NCBI RefSeq assembly: GCF_015291645.1
Contig: NZ_CP030055.1
Span: 806,001-870,000, forward strand
DNA: 64,000 nt
Direction: 5' to 3'
Source: Bradyrhizobium sp. CCBAU 53340
GTDB taxonomy: Bacteria; Pseudomonadota; Alphaproteobacteria; Rhizobiales; Xanthobacteraceae
Below, one piece after another: positions 44,541 to 53,323 of the stretch; position 1 is the stretch's first letter, and each line of letters opens with the position of its first letter. The position numbers were made by a program, and so were the translations under genes. Under the pieces are notes generated by a model. It saw nothing but the letters and a program-made list of their open reading frames with translations. It was not told the origin of the DNA and did no database searches.

Positions 44541-45263
44541 ATGAGCGCGCAAGCAGCCACGATTCTCATGGTGGAGGACGATCTCGAGATCAGCCGCCTC
44601 GTCGCCGATTTCATGCGGCGCGAGGGCTTCGAGGTCGCCTGCGTCGCGGACGGCAAGGCGATGGATGCGATGCTCCAGCGCCTGCGGCCCGATCTCGTGA
44701 TCCTCGATCTGATGCTGCCGGGCGAGGATGGGCTGTCGATCTGTCGCCGCTTGCGCGCCGACGACTCCCTGCCGATCCTGATGCTTACCGCCAAGAGCGA
44801 TGAGATCGATCGCGTGGTCGGCCTCGAGATGGGGGCTGACGATTATCTCGCAAAACCGTTCGGGCCCCGCGAACTGCTGGCCCGCGTTCGCGCCATCCTG
44901 CGCCGTGCCAACGGCACGCCGGCAAAGCCGCTGGTCCGGCGCTTCGCCTTCGATCGCTTTGTCATCGACCTCGATGCGCGCAGCGTCGAGACGATCGAGG
45001 CCGAGACACCGGAGCTGCAATTGACCAGTGCCGAGTTCGACCTGCTCGGCTGCTTCGTGCAGCGGCCGCGCCGCGTGCTGACGCGCGACCAGATCCTCGA
45101 TTGGACGCGTGGTCGCTCGGCCGAGCCGTTCGACCGCACGGTGGACATGCTGATCTCGCGGCTGCGCCGCAAGCTCGACGGTGCCAGCCCGGGCTCCAAT
45201 CTGATCACGACGGTGCGCAATGGCGGTTATCTGTTCACCGCGACCGTCAAGCAGGTGTCGTGA
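44541..45263 (+). CDS. OmpR-family response regulator
   Basis: A 240-residue regulator. The receiver domain has MVEDDLEISRL, the phosphorylation site VILDLMLPGEDG (about D56) and YLAKPFGPRELL. A winged-helix DNA-binding domain follows (TSAEFDLLGCFVQRP, FDRTVDMLISRLRRKL, RNGGYLF). The stop TGA overlaps the start of the kinase gene (TGATG), so both are made together as a two-component system. Targets are unknown; the divergent secreted-protein genes next to it are candidates by position only. Confidence 0.93.
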   Translation: MSAQAATILMVEDDLEISRLVADFMRREGFEVACVADGKAMDAMLQRLRPDLVILDLMLPGEDGLSICRRLRADDSLPILMLTAKSDEIDRVVGLEMGADDYLAKPFGPRELLARVRAILRRANGTPAKPLVRRFAFDRFVIDLDARSVETIEAETPELQLTSAEFDLLGCFVQRPRRVLTRDQILDWTRGRSAEPFDRTVDMLISRLRRKLDGASPGSNLITTVRNGGYLFTATVKQVS

Positions 45264-46612
45264 TGCTGCGCGTGACGCTCGCCGCCCGGCTGGCGCTGAT
45301 CGGACTGGCCGGATTTGCAGTGGGGATCACCGTCGTCCTGGCGGTCTTCTACCGCACCACGGTGCACGAGAACGAGCTGACGCGGCCCTCGCCTGCGCGG
45401 CTCGAGGCCCTGGCAACGCTGCTCGAGCGCACGAGAGGTGACTCGCGGCAGGCTGTGCTCGACGCGGTGTCGTCGCCGCAATTCATGGCTCGGATCGTGC
45501 CCGGAGCCGCGCCGGCCAGCGGCGAGACGCCGCCGCAGCAGGCGCAGTTGCGCGAGATCTATGCGGCCGGCCTTGCCGGCCGCCCCGTGGAGATCGTGCC
45601 GCCGCCGGATCATCGCGCCAGCCGGCTGTTTCCTCGTATCGCGCGCCTGATGGCCAACGCTGCCGAATTCCGCATCGGTCTGCGCGGCGGCGAACTGTTG
45701 GTCATCGACGCCTATACCCGTCTGCCGGTGACCCCGTTCGGCCTGCCCGTCGGCTTCGGTGCCGGCTTGTTCGGTTCGATCGTGGCGCTGCTGGCGCTGC
45801 TCGTCATGCAGCGCGAGACGCGGCCATTGGCACAGCTCGCCGCCGCGGTCGATCGCGTCGACCTGTCGGCCGATCCGCCGAAACTGCCGGACGCCCGCCG
45901 CAGCGCGCCGGAAATCCGCGCCGTTATCGCCGCCTTCAACCGCCTGCAGGAGCGGCTTGCCGAGATGCTGCGCGCACGCATGACGCTGGTCGGCGGCATC
46001 GCCCATGACGTCAGGACCTTTGCGACCCGGCTGCGGCTGCGGGTCGAGCACATCCCCGACGATGCCGAACGGCAGCGGGCGGTGGCCGATATCGACGACA
46101 TGATCCGGCTGCTCGACGACGCGCTGCTGTCGGCACGGGCGGGCGCCGGCGGCCTGTCGCAGGAAATGGTCGAACTGACCGTGCTGATTGCCGTCGAGGT
46201 GCACGACCGCCACGCTCAGGGCAAGCCGGTCGATCTGATCACGGATGAGCGTGCGCGCAACGTGGTCGTGCTCGGCGACCGGCTGGCGCTACGGCGGATC
46301 CTCGCCAACATCATCGACAACGCACTCGCCTATGGCCACGCCGCGCATGTGCGCGCATCGCTGAAGGATGGCGCGGTGATCGTGGCGATCGACGATGATG
46401 GGCCGGGCATTCCCGCCGACCAGCGGCAGGCCGTGCTGGAGCCATTCCATCGCCTGGAGCAATCGCGCAATCGCGCCACCGGCGGCGCCGGTCTCGGCCT
46501 TGCCGTGGTGCGCAGCCTGGTCGAGGCCCATGGTGGAACGATCGACATCGCCGCCGCTCCCGGCGGAGGCACGCGGGTCAATGTCGTGCTGCCGGTGTTT
46601 CGGCCGGCGTGA
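45263..46612 (+). CDS. Sensor histidine kinase, partner of preceding regulator
   Basis: A 449-residue membrane kinase: first helix (about 11-30), periplasmic loop of about 120 residues, second helix (about 165-185), HAMP, HisKA and HATPase. The phospho-acceptor box reads GGIAHDVRTFATRLRLRVE (about H248); the usual Pro after HDxRT is replaced (HDVRTFA). ATP-binding boxes: ILANIIDNALAYG, AIDDDGPGIPADQ, GGAGLGLAVV. The ATG overlaps the regulator stop by one base. It ends 4 bp from the convergent Lrp-type gene. Confidence 0.93.
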   Translation: MLRVTLAARLALIGLAGFAVGITVVLAVFYRTTVHENELTRPSPARLEALATLLERTRGDSRQAVLDAVSSPQFMARIVPGAAPASGETPPQQAQLREIYAAGLAGRPVEIVPPPDHRASRLFPRIARLMANAAEFRIGLRGGELLVIDAYTRLPVTPFGLPVGFGAGLFGSIVALLALLVMQRETRPLAQLAAAVDRVDLSADPPKLPDARRSAPEIRAVIAAFNRLQERLAEMLRARMTLVGGIAHDVRTFATRLRLRVEHIPDDAERQRAVADIDDMIRLLDDALLSARAGAGGLSQEMVELTVLIAVEVHDRHAQGKPVDLITDERARNVVVLGDRLALRRILANIIDNALAYGHAAHVRASLKDGAVIVAIDDDGPGIPADQRQAVLEPFHRLEQSRNRATGGAGLGLAVVRSLVEAHGGTIDIAAAPGGGTRVNVVLPVFRPA

Positions 46613-46616
46613 AGCG

Positions 46617-47126
46617 TCAGGCCGCGACCACGGCCGGGATCGGCAGCGCGGTGACCGACTTGATCTTCTCCATCGCGAAGCGCGAGGTGACGTTCTTCAG
46701 CGGCACGGCGGCAATCAGCTTCTTGTAGAACACGTCGTAGGCCTGCATGTCGGCGACGACGACACGCAGCATGTAATCGACATCGCCGGCCATGCGGTAG
46801 AATTCCATCACCTCGGGCATGGCGCTGACCGCCTCGGCGAATTTCTTCAGCCAGGCGTCGGAGTGGTCGGAACTCTCCACCGAGACGAATACGGAGATGC
46901 CGAGCCCGATCTTGTTCTGATCGACCAGCGCCACCCGCTTCAGGATCACGCCGTCAGCCTCCAGGCGCTGGATGCGCTTCCAGCAAGGGGTCGAGGACAG
47001 CCCGACGCGGTCGCCGATTTCGGCGACGGAGAGGGAGGCGTCCTCCTGCAGTACCATCAGGATCTTGCGGTCGATGGCGTCGAGGCGGCGGCTGGTCTCG
47101 GGGATCTGGACTGCGGCGTCGGTCAT
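46617..47126 (-). CDS. Lrp/AsnC-family transcriptional regulator
   Basis: A 169-residue Lrp-type regulator. The N-terminal helix-turn-helix (SRRLDAIDRKILMVLQEDAS, VGLSSTPCWKRIQRLEADGV) is followed by the RAM ligand-binding domain (GISVFVSVESS, MAGDVDYMLRVVVADMQAYD). It probably senses an amino acid. It lies downstream of HIT-nudC-pfkB on the same strand with a 97-bp gap holding an operator-like inverted repeat, so it may have its own autoregulated promoter. Confidence 0.94.
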   Translation of the reverse strand: MTDAAVQIPETSRRLDAIDRKILMVLQEDASLSVAEIGDRVGLSSTPCWKRIQRLEADGVILKRVALVDQNKIGLGISVFVSVESSDHSDAWLKKFAEAVSAMPEVMEFYRMAGDVDYMLRVVVADMQAYDVFYKKLIAAVPLKNVTSRFAMEKIKSVTALPIPAVVAA

Positions 47127-47154
47127 TTAAAGAACTTTGTTCCATTTCATGGGC

Positions 47155-47180
47155 TGATTTCCCTGATATAGAGAAAATCA
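47155..47180. promoter_or_regulatory. Operator-like inverted repeat before the Lrp-type gene
   Basis: GATTTCC (47156-47162) faces GAAAATC (47173-47179) across an AT-rich centre (CTGATATAGA), with one mismatch. It lies 30-53 bp upstream of the start codon, where Lrp-type proteins often bind to control their own genes. Confidence 0.35.
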
Positions 47181-47223
47181 TTCTATAGCAAGACCATAAT
47201 CTCAGCGTCCCCTCGGAATGGCT

Positions 47224-48147
47224 CTAACGCCTGTTCTGCAAAAACGCTTCAACTTCAATACGTTGCGGCGCGGCCAAGCCGCCGCCATGGCGGGTGCATT
47301 TCAAAGCCGCGGCCGCGGCGGCGAATCGCAGCGCCTCGCGTAGGCCTCCGCCTTCGGCGAGCCGAAGCGTGAAGGCGCCATGGAAGACGTCGCCGGCGCC
47401 CAGCGTATCCGCAGCCTCGACCGGAAAGGCCGGCGTCTCCTCCAGCCGGCCCGCCTCGTTCAACCATATCGTGCCCTCAGGGCCGCGCGTGGCGGCGAGG
47501 AAAGCCGGCGTGAGTTTGGCGAGCCGCCTCAAGGCCTCGCCGTCCTCAGTGATGCCAGCGGTCTCCTGCACCTGCTCGCTGGCAAACAGCAGATGCGAGG
47601 CTGAAGTGAGCAGGTCGTCGGTCAGCGCCATCGCGCGATCGACGCCGACGATGACAGGAATGCCGCGCCGGCGCGCCTCGGTGCAAAGATCGATGCAAAA
47701 GGCGCCGCAGCGGCTCTCGACGAGGACAGCCTGGCAATCGGCGAGCAGCTCATCTGCATCTGATAGCTTCACGCTCCACAGCGCAGGATCGCGATAAATG
47801 GTCAGCGTTCGTTCGCCCGTGGCGTCGATGATGATCGCTGAGACGGGGGTGGCCGCGCCCGGTATGCGCACGATGTGCGACGTCTCGATGCCCTCGGCAG
47901 CCATCCGTTCGAGGATGAAGCCGCTCGATGTCTCCAGTACATCGCCCAACGGCCCCGCAAATGCGACGCGGCCGCCGAGTCGTGCCATCGCGATCGCGGC
48001 ATTGAGCGCGTTGCCGCCGCAGATCTCGGCGAGATGCGTGGCGTTGGCCTTGCTGCCGCGCTCCGGCACGGTCTCCACCCGGAAGGTGAGGTCGCGCACG
48101 GGGATGCCGATGCACAGGATGCGCGGCGCGATCGCAGGGTGCGCCAT
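47224..48147 (-). CDS. PfkB-family carbohydrate kinase
   Basis: A 307-residue ribokinase-type sugar kinase. The N-terminal GGNALNAAIAMARLGG is the PfkB signature 1 region, and DTLGAGDVFHGAF carries signature 2 with the catalytic Asp (GAGD). The substrate may be a ribose-, fructose- or nucleoside-like sugar. It starts 8 bp after the nudC stop on the same strand, so HIT, nudC and this kinase form an operon with a nucleotide theme. Confidence 0.92.
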   Translation of the reverse strand: MAHPAIAPRILCIGIPVRDLTFRVETVPERGSKANATHLAEICGGNALNAAIAMARLGGRVAFAGPLGDVLETSSGFILERMAAEGIETSHIVRIPGAATPVSAIIIDATGERTLTIYRDPALWSVKLSDADELLADCQAVLVESRCGAFCIDLCTEARRRGIPVIVGVDRAMALTDDLLTSASHLLFASEQVQETAGITEDGEALRRLAKLTPAFLAATRGPEGTIWLNEAGRLEETPAFPVEAADTLGAGDVFHGAFTLRLAEGGGLREALRFAAAAAALKCTRHGGGLAAPQRIEVEAFLQNRR

Positions 48148-48155
48148 CGGCCGCC

Positions 48156-49094
48156 TCAGCTCTTGTCGTGCACCCAGCGGCCAAGCAGGTGATGGGCGAT
48201 CGCAAACGGATGAGGTCCGGCTAACCCGTCCGGATGGGTCCGTTTCAGCATCAACGCCGCCTCATCGCGCGTGAACCAGCGTGCGTCCTCCAGCTCGGAA
48301 TGGTCGACCACGATGTCCTCGTTCAGCGCCCGCGCGCTGCAGCCGATCATCAGCGACGACGGATAGGGCCAGGGCTGCGTCATGTAGTACCGCACGTCAG
48401 TGCAGCGAATGCCCGATTCCTCCAGGATTTCGCGGCGTACCGCGTCCTCGATGGTCTCGGCGGCCTCGACGAAGCCGGCCAGGCACGAAAACATGCCCGG
48501 CGGAAATTGCTTCTGTCGGCCGAGCAGGCATTTTTCGCCCGATGCCACCAGCATGATCACGACGGGATCGGTGCGCGGAAAGTGCTCGGCCTTGCAGGCC
48601 GGGCAGTCGCGCTTCCAGCCGCCTTCCTTCATCGCGCTGCGGGTGCCGCAATTGGCACAATAGCCGTGGCGCTGGTGCCAGCCGACCATCGACTTCGCCA
48701 TCGCGATTGCCGAGAGCTCCTCGGGCGGAATCGCGCCCTGCATTGCCATGCCGCGCAGTTCGGTGACGGTGTAGTCCTCGCGTCCAACAAGCTTTTCGGC
48801 CGCAGCCTGTGCGAGACCCATGCCGAAGATCGCCGCGCCGTCGCGCAGGCCCAGAAAGATGGTTCCGGGATTGGCGCCGCATTTCAGCGCTTCGTCGATC
48901 GAGAGCAGGGCGCGCACCTTGTCGCCGTCGCGCTTCACCAGCAGGGAATCGCGGTAGACCACATAGGCGCGCGACGACGATTTCTGCTCCATCGCGAACA
49001 GTTTTTCGTCGTCACGGCGCAGATGCGCGGCGCGGTCGAGGATGTTGGTGACGAAGGCCGGTTGTCCCAGTGGAAACGAGTCGAATGCTGACAT
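48156..49094 (-). CDS. nudC: NAD(+) diphosphatase / NADH pyrophosphatase NudC
   Basis: A 312-residue Nudix hydrolase. It has an N-terminal NudC domain, a four-cysteine zinc ribbon (CANCG, CPAC) and the Nudix box GFVEAAETIEDAVRREILEE followed by SGI. The C-terminal LMIGCSARA fits the NudC SQPWPxPxSLM-type signature (TQPWPYPSSLM here). It splits NADH to NMNH and AMP and can remove NAD caps from RNA. The ATG at 49094 is used; a TTG at 49109 would overlap the HIT stop as TTGA. Confidence 0.95.
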   Translation of the reverse strand: MSAFDSFPLGQPAFVTNILDRAAHLRRDDEKLFAMEQKSSSRAYVVYRDSLLVKRDGDKVRALLSIDEALKCGANPGTIFLGLRDGAAIFGMGLAQAAAEKLVGREDYTVTELRGMAMQGAIPPEELSAIAMAKSMVGWHQRHGYCANCGTRSAMKEGGWKRDCPACKAEHFPRTDPVVIMLVASGEKCLLGRQKQFPPGMFSCLAGFVEAAETIEDAVRREILEESGIRCTDVRYYMTQPWPYPSSLMIGCSARALNEDIVVDHSELEDARWFTRDEAALMLKRTHPDGLAGPHPFAIAHHLLGRWVHDKS

Positions 49095-49105
49095 TTCTTG
49101 TTCTT

Positions 49106-49525
49106 TCAACCCAACCAGATCTTTCGGCGAAGCGCGCTGATGAAATTCTGAACCTCGGCTGCGTCATGCGCCAAGGGCGGCATGACGCCCCAGACCGGCC
49201 GCGGCCAGGCGGCGTCACTGGTACGGCGTGCGATGATGTGAACGTGAAGCTGCGGCACGAGATTGCCGAGCGCTGCGACATTGAGCTTGTCGCATTTGGT
49301 GATCTCCTTCAGCGCGCGTGAGACGCGGGAGATCTCGGTCATCAATTGCGCCTGCTGCACCTCGTCGAGATCGATGATCTCGACCGCATCAGGGCGCCGC
49401 GGCACCAGCAGCAGCCAAGGATAATGCGCATCCTTGATGACCAGCACCTTCGACAGGGGCAGATCGCCGATATCGATGGTGTCCTCTTTCAGGCGGGAGT
49501 GCAGCGACCAGGCGGGTTCGGGCAT
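49106..49525 (-). CDS. HIT-domain protein
   Basis: A 139-residue histidine-triad protein. The motif QLHVHIIAR gives H-x-H, with the third triad position hydrophobic-I-A in place of the last histidine, as in some bacterial HIT branches; the KVLVIKDAHYPWLLLVPRR strand is typical. HIT proteins hydrolyse or transfer nucleotides (AMP-lysine, Ap4A). It starts the nudC-pfkB operon. The start ATG is at 49525. Confidence 0.88.
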   Translation of the reverse strand: MPEPAWSLHSRLKEDTIDIGDLPLSKVLVIKDAHYPWLLLVPRRPDAVEIIDLDEVQQAQLMTEISRVSRALKEITKCDKLNVAALGNLVPQLHVHIIARRTSDAAWPRPVWGVMPPLAHDAAEVQNFISALRRKIWLG

Positions 49526-49632
49526 GGAGGTTTCCGGATGGCCCGGCGGGGCGGGCGTGATTGGCGCCGACCATACGATAGGGAGTCCCTGAGGGGAAGG
49601 ATGGCGCCCCCGCTGTCATCGCATACGCGGTC

Positions 49633-49786
49633 GTCGTCCCGGACAAGCGCGCCCCAAGCGCGCGCCGATCCGGGACCCATAGCCACAGGGAGTAGTTATG
49701 GCGTGAGCTGCCAACTCCGAATCTTCGCCAAACTCAATCCTGTGGCTATGGGTCCCGGGTCTGCGCTGTCGCTTGCCCGGGACGAC
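49633..49786. repeat. Composite inverted repeat, GGGACCCATA family
   Basis: CCGGGACCCATAGCCACAGG (49670-49689) is exactly inverted at 49739-49758, and outer ends GTCGTCCCGG and CCGGGACGAC also face each other. The interior contains TCTTCGCCAAAC (49722-49733), shared with the element at 21435-21574 at the same spacing from the right arm. No gene is inside. Confidence 0.87.
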
Positions 49787-49813
49787 AGCTGAGTTTGTCG
49801 CACCGGCCGGTGA

Positions 49814-50941
49814 CTACGCCTCCGCCAGCACCCGCGCATTGGCGCGGATCGAGGCTTCGCTGACGCGGATTCCGAGGCCCGGACCATCGGGCACGACAAC
49901 GTGACCCGCACGATTCGCCACGCGCTCTTCCAGCACGTCCTCGGTCAGCACGTGGTGCGGCATGTAGAATTCACAGCCGAGCGAGATGCCGGGCGTCGCC
50001 GCGATCAGCTGCGTTCCCGCGGCTAGCCCAATGCCGCCCTCCCACAGCGTGCCGCCATAGCCGGGCAGGCCGGCGATGTCGGCGATCGCCATGATCGCCT
50101 GCGCCTCGAACAGGCCGCCGGCCTTCATCAGCTTGATCGAAACCGCGTCCGCCGCCTCGCGACGCACCACCTCCATCATGTCGCGGCGGTCGAAGCAGCT
50201 TTCGTCGGCAAGCACAGGCGTTTCCAGCGCCGCGGTGAGCTGCGCCATCACGTCGAGGAACTTGCGGGGCACCGGCTGCTCGATGAAGGTCGGCGCAAAT
50301 TCTTCGACATCGCGCAGGATCTTGATCGCGCCGAACGGCGCCAGCGCCTGGTTGTAGTCGACGCGCAGATCGACCTTGTCGCTGAACTCCTTCCGGATCG
50401 CTTCGAGATGATCGAGATCCTCGCGATGCGGCTTCACGCCGGTCTTGACCTTGTAGATGGCGTTGCCTTCCGGAACCATCTTTCGCATGCGCTCGAGATC
50501 GGCGGCGAAATCGGGATCGGCAATCGAGAAGGAAAGGGGGATGGTGTCGCGCACGCGGCCACCGAGCAGGTCGGCGACCGAGAGCCCTGATGCTTTGCCG
50601 ACGATGTCGAGCAGCGCCATCTCGATCGCGACTTTTGCTTCGGCGTGCCCGACCAGCGCGCGCTCGAGCTCCGCCATCAGCGCGCGGATACGGCGCACGG
50701 ATTTGCCGAGCAGGATCGGCCTTAAGTAAATATCGAGCGCGGCGAACGCGGCCTCAGGCGTGCCCGTGAACACCTCCCACGGCGCCGCCTCGCCCCAGCC
50801 GACGATGCCGTCACTCGAGGTGAGTTCGAGCAGCACGCGCTTCACCGTGCCCTTGACGTTGCCGACGCCCTGCAGGCGCGCCATCTTGATCGGGCTCTCG
50901 ATCAGGAACAGCCTGATGCGTGCGATGGTTGCTTCGCTCAT
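49814..50941 (-). CDS. Enolase-superfamily enzyme, muconate-lactonizing subgroup
   Basis: A 375-residue member of the mandelate racemase/muconate cycloisomerase superfamily. An N-terminal capping domain precedes the barrel. The K-x-K base is in YKVKTG, metal ligands in LRVDYN, FIEQP and LADES, and the second lysine in SIKLMKAGG, all intact. Members include cycloisomerases, N-acylamino-acid racemases and dipeptide epimerases; the amino-acid-type ABC transporter encoded in the same operon favours an amino-acid derivative. The start overlaps the SDR stop by 4 bp (ATGA). Confidence 0.9.
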   Translation of the reverse strand: MSEATIARIRLFLIESPIKMARLQGVGNVKGTVKRVLLELTSSDGIVGWGEAAPWEVFTGTPEAAFAALDIYLRPILLGKSVRRIRALMAELERALVGHAEAKVAIEMALLDIVGKASGLSVADLLGGRVRDTIPLSFSIADPDFAADLERMRKMVPEGNAIYKVKTGVKPHREDLDHLEAIRKEFSDKVDLRVDYNQALAPFGAIKILRDVEEFAPTFIEQPVPRKFLDVMAQLTAALETPVLADESCFDRRDMMEVVRREAADAVSIKLMKAGGLFEAQAIMAIADIAGLPGYGGTLWEGGIGLAAGTQLIAATPGISLGCEFYMPHHVLTEDVLEERVANRAGHVVVPDGPGLGIRVSEASIRANARVLAEA

Positions 50942-51723
50942 GTCAGGCCTCCATTGACGTGCCAGACCTGGCCGGTGACGTAGGATGCTTTGGGAGATGC
51001 CAGGAAGGCAATGATCTCGGCAACTTCCTCCGGCCGTCCGCGGCGGCGCATCGGGATCAGCGCTTCGGTTGCGGCGATTTGCTCGGGAGACAGCCGGCTC
51101 TCGCTCGGCTTGTCCTTGACGATGAGGCCCGGTGCCACCGCGTTGACGGTGATGCCGTCCGTCGCGAGCTCGACTGCGGTGAGCCGCACCAGCGTTTCGA
51201 GCGCGGAGCGGCTTGCGGCCGTGGCTGCGAACGGTGCGAATTCGGGCCGGATTGCGTGCGCCACGAAAGAAGACACCGCGACGATCCGCGCATCCTGTCC
51301 GGCCCGCAGCAGCGGCAGCGCGGCCGCGACCATCCGCGTGAACGCGAGCGCCGATTCGTCCATCGCCTGCCGGAACTGATCCGCCGGCGTGCCGATCGCG
51401 CTGCCGCGGCGGGCGTGGCCGCCGACGAGAACCAGTCCATCGAGTCGACCGAAGGCCGATTGCACGGCGGCGATCGCGTCGGCGACGGCCGCTTCCTCAG
51501 CGAGGTCGCCGCGGCATTGCCCGACATAGGCGCCGCGTTCCTCCGCTTCCTCCATTGCCTCATCGAGGCCCACCCAGTTCGACCGCGTGTGCAGCAGGAG
51601 ACCTACGCCAGGTGCCGCTAGTCGTCTCGCTGTGGCGCGACCGATGCCGCTGGCGGCGCCCGTCACGAGATAGACGCGATCGATAGGAGTTTGTCCTGCT
51701 TCGGGAAGAAGTACCTGGCTCAT
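50938..51723 (-). CDS. SDR-family protein lacking the Tyr-Lys catalytic pair
   Basis: A 261-residue short-chain dehydrogenase fold. The NAD(P)-binding motif [19 protein letters not shown] is intact, and the C-terminal VNAVAPGLI and [12 protein letters not shown] are typical. The active-site serine is present ([10 protein letters not shown], about S151/S152), but the expected Y-x-x-x-K is absent: the segment reads [16 protein letters not shown], with no Tyr or Lys. It may bind cofactor without normal catalysis. The ATG at 51723 shares a base with the ATPase stop; a GTG at 51726 is also possible. Confidence 0.88.
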   Translation of the reverse strand: MSQVLLPEAGQTPIDRVYLVTGAASGIGRATARRLAAPGVGLLLHTRSNWVGLDEAMEEAEERGAYVGQCRGDLAEEAAVADAIAAVQSAFGRLDGLVLVGGHARRGSAIGTPADQFRQAMDESALAFTRMVAAALPLLRAGQDARIVAVSSFVAHAIRPEFAPFAATAASRSALETLVRLTAVELATDGITVNAVAPGLIVKDKPSESRLSPEQIAATEALIPMRRRGRPEEVAEIIAFLASPKASYVTGQVWHVNGGLT

Positions 51724-52517
51724 CACGATGCCGGTGTGGCCGGCGGCAGCGCGCCGGTGCGGTGGAAATGGCTGAGGAAGGCGCGCGTCGCGGCTTCCCC
51801 GGGATTGTCGATCACCTGCCGCGCCGGACCTTCCTCGACGACGACGCCGTCGCGCATGAAGATCAGGCGGTCGGCGACCTCGCGGGCAAAGGCGATCTCA
51901 TGGGTGACGATCACCATGGTCATGCCTTCGGACGCCAGGCGTTGCATGACGTTGAGCACTTCACCGACGAGCTCGGGATCGAGCGCAGAGGTCGCCTCGT
52001 CGAACAGCATCACGTCAGGCTCCATCGCGAGCGCACGCGCGATCGCGACGCGCTGCTTCTGGCCGCCGGAGAGCGTTGCCGGATATTGATCGGCCTTTTC
52101 GGCGAGCCCGACCTTGGCGAGCTGCGCGCGCGCGAGCTTTTCGGCGTCCGCCTTGGTCATGCGCCGCACGGTGACCGGCCCCTCCATGACGTTCTGCAGC
52201 GTCGTCATGTGCGGGAACAGATTGAAGTGCTGGAACACCATTCCGGTGGTGGCGCGGAACTTTGCGAGTGTCTTCACATCAGGCAGTTTTGAGCCCTCGT
52301 CGAACGCAAAGCGCGTGTCGCCGACGCGCACGCTACCACCGTCGGGTACGACCAGGAGGTTGATGCAGCGAAGCAGCGTCGACTTGCCCGAGCCCGACGG
52401 GCCGATCAGTGCCACGACGCCGCCCTTGGCGACGTCGAGATTGATGTTCTTGAGGACCTCGTTGCTGCCAAAGCTCTTGCGCAGGCTGCGGATCTCGATT
52501 TTTGACGTCTCGCTCAT
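51723..52517 (-). CDS. Amino acid ABC transporter, ATP-binding protein
   Basis: A 264-residue ATPase of the polar amino acid uptake (HisP/GlnQ) group. Walker [18 protein letters not shown], signature [16 protein letters not shown], Walker [15 protein letters not shown] and the H-loop VTHEI are intact. It powers import through the permease encoded just upstream, whose stop it overlaps by 4 bp (ATGA). The downstream SDR overlaps its stop, so the whole five-gene set is translationally linked. Confidence 0.96.
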   Translation of the reverse strand: MSETSKIEIRSLRKSFGSNEVLKNINLDVAKGGVVALIGPSGSGKSTLLRCINLLVVPDGGSVRVGDTRFAFDEGSKLPDVKTLAKFRATTGMVFQHFNLFPHMTTLQNVMEGPVTVRRMTKADAEKLARAQLAKVGLAEKADQYPATLSGGQKQRVAIARALAMEPDVMLFDEATSALDPELVGEVLNVMQRLASEGMTMVIVTHEIAFAREVADRLIFMRDGVVVEEGPARQVIDNPGEAATRAFLSHFHRTGALPPATPAS

Positions 52518-53176
52518 TCGCTCACCGCCAGTCGCTTCTCGCCGCGCCGGACGAGGATGGTGAGCGGAATCAGGATCGCCGCATAGGCGACCGCAACCGC
52601 GGTGTAGGTCTCCAGCGGCCGGTAGCTGTCATGCGCCGCGACCTGGCTTTGATAGACGAGATCAGGCACCGCCAGCACCGAGACCAGCGAGGTGTTCTTG
52701 AACTGGATGATCGACTGGTTCATCAGCGCCGGGATCATGCGCTTGATCGCCTGCGGCAGCACGATGCGCCGCATGCTCTGGCCTGGTGTCATGCCGAGCG
52801 CGGCGCCGGCTTCGGACTGACCCTTGTCGATCGAGATGATGCCGCCGCGGATGATCTCCGAATAGAACGAGCCGCCATAGAGCGAGAGCGCCAGCGCGGA
52901 CGCCGTGATCGGCGTCATCTCGACGCCGGCGAGGATCGGCAGCGCATAATAGAACCAGATCAGCTGCACCAGGATCGGCGTGCAGCGGAATGCCTCGATG
53001 AAGGTGAGGGCGAGGAGCCGCACCGGCTTGAAGCGCGACAGGCTGCCGAACGCCCCGAACAGGCCGAACACGAGGCCGAGCGCCACGATCACGACGGTGA
53101 AGCCGACGGTGACGCCGAGCCCGTTGAGAAAGAGCCAGCGATAGCTCCAGAGGATGCCGAAGTCCCACTGATACAT
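52514..53176 (-). CDS. Amino acid ABC transporter, permease
   Basis: A 220-residue permease of the HisM/GlnP group with about five transmembrane helices. The N-terminal helix region [20 protein letters not shown] and the EAA loop [20 protein letters not shown], which contacts the ATPase, are typical. Only one permease gene is present, so it would act as a homodimer. A BIME-like repeat (53209-53295) separates it from the binding-protein gene upstream. Confidence 0.95.
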   Translation of the reverse strand: MYQWDFGILWSYRWLFLNGLGVTVGFTVVIVALGLVFGLFGAFGSLSRFKPVRLLALTFIEAFRCTPILVQLIWFYYALPILAGVEMTPITASALALSLYGGSFYSEIIRGGIISIDKGQSEAGAALGMTPGQSMRRIVLPQAIKRMIPALMNQSIIQFKNTSLVSVLAVPDLVYQSQVAAHDSYRPLETYTAVAVAYAAILIPLTILVRRGEKRLAVSE

Positions 53177-53208
53177 GCGTGTTCTACTCGTACCCCACGT
53201 CGAAACTT

Positions 53209-53295
53209 GTCATCATGCCCGGGCTTGTCCCCTGCATCCACGTTCTTGGAGCCGCGGGTCAGGCGTGGATGGCCGGGGCAAGCCCGGCCATGACG
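53209..53295. repeat. BIME-like double hairpin, copy 2
   Basis: Left arm ATGCCCGGGCTTGTCCCCTG (then CATCCACG), which has lost part of its hairpin; right arm CGTGGATGGCCGGGGCAAGC then CCGGCCATGACG, intact. It sits inside the transporter operon, between binding protein and permease, where a stable hairpin could raise binding-protein mRNA over the rest. Confidence 0.85.
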
Positions 53296-53323
53296 TTGCG
53301 GATGCTGAGGTGCTCACCACACC

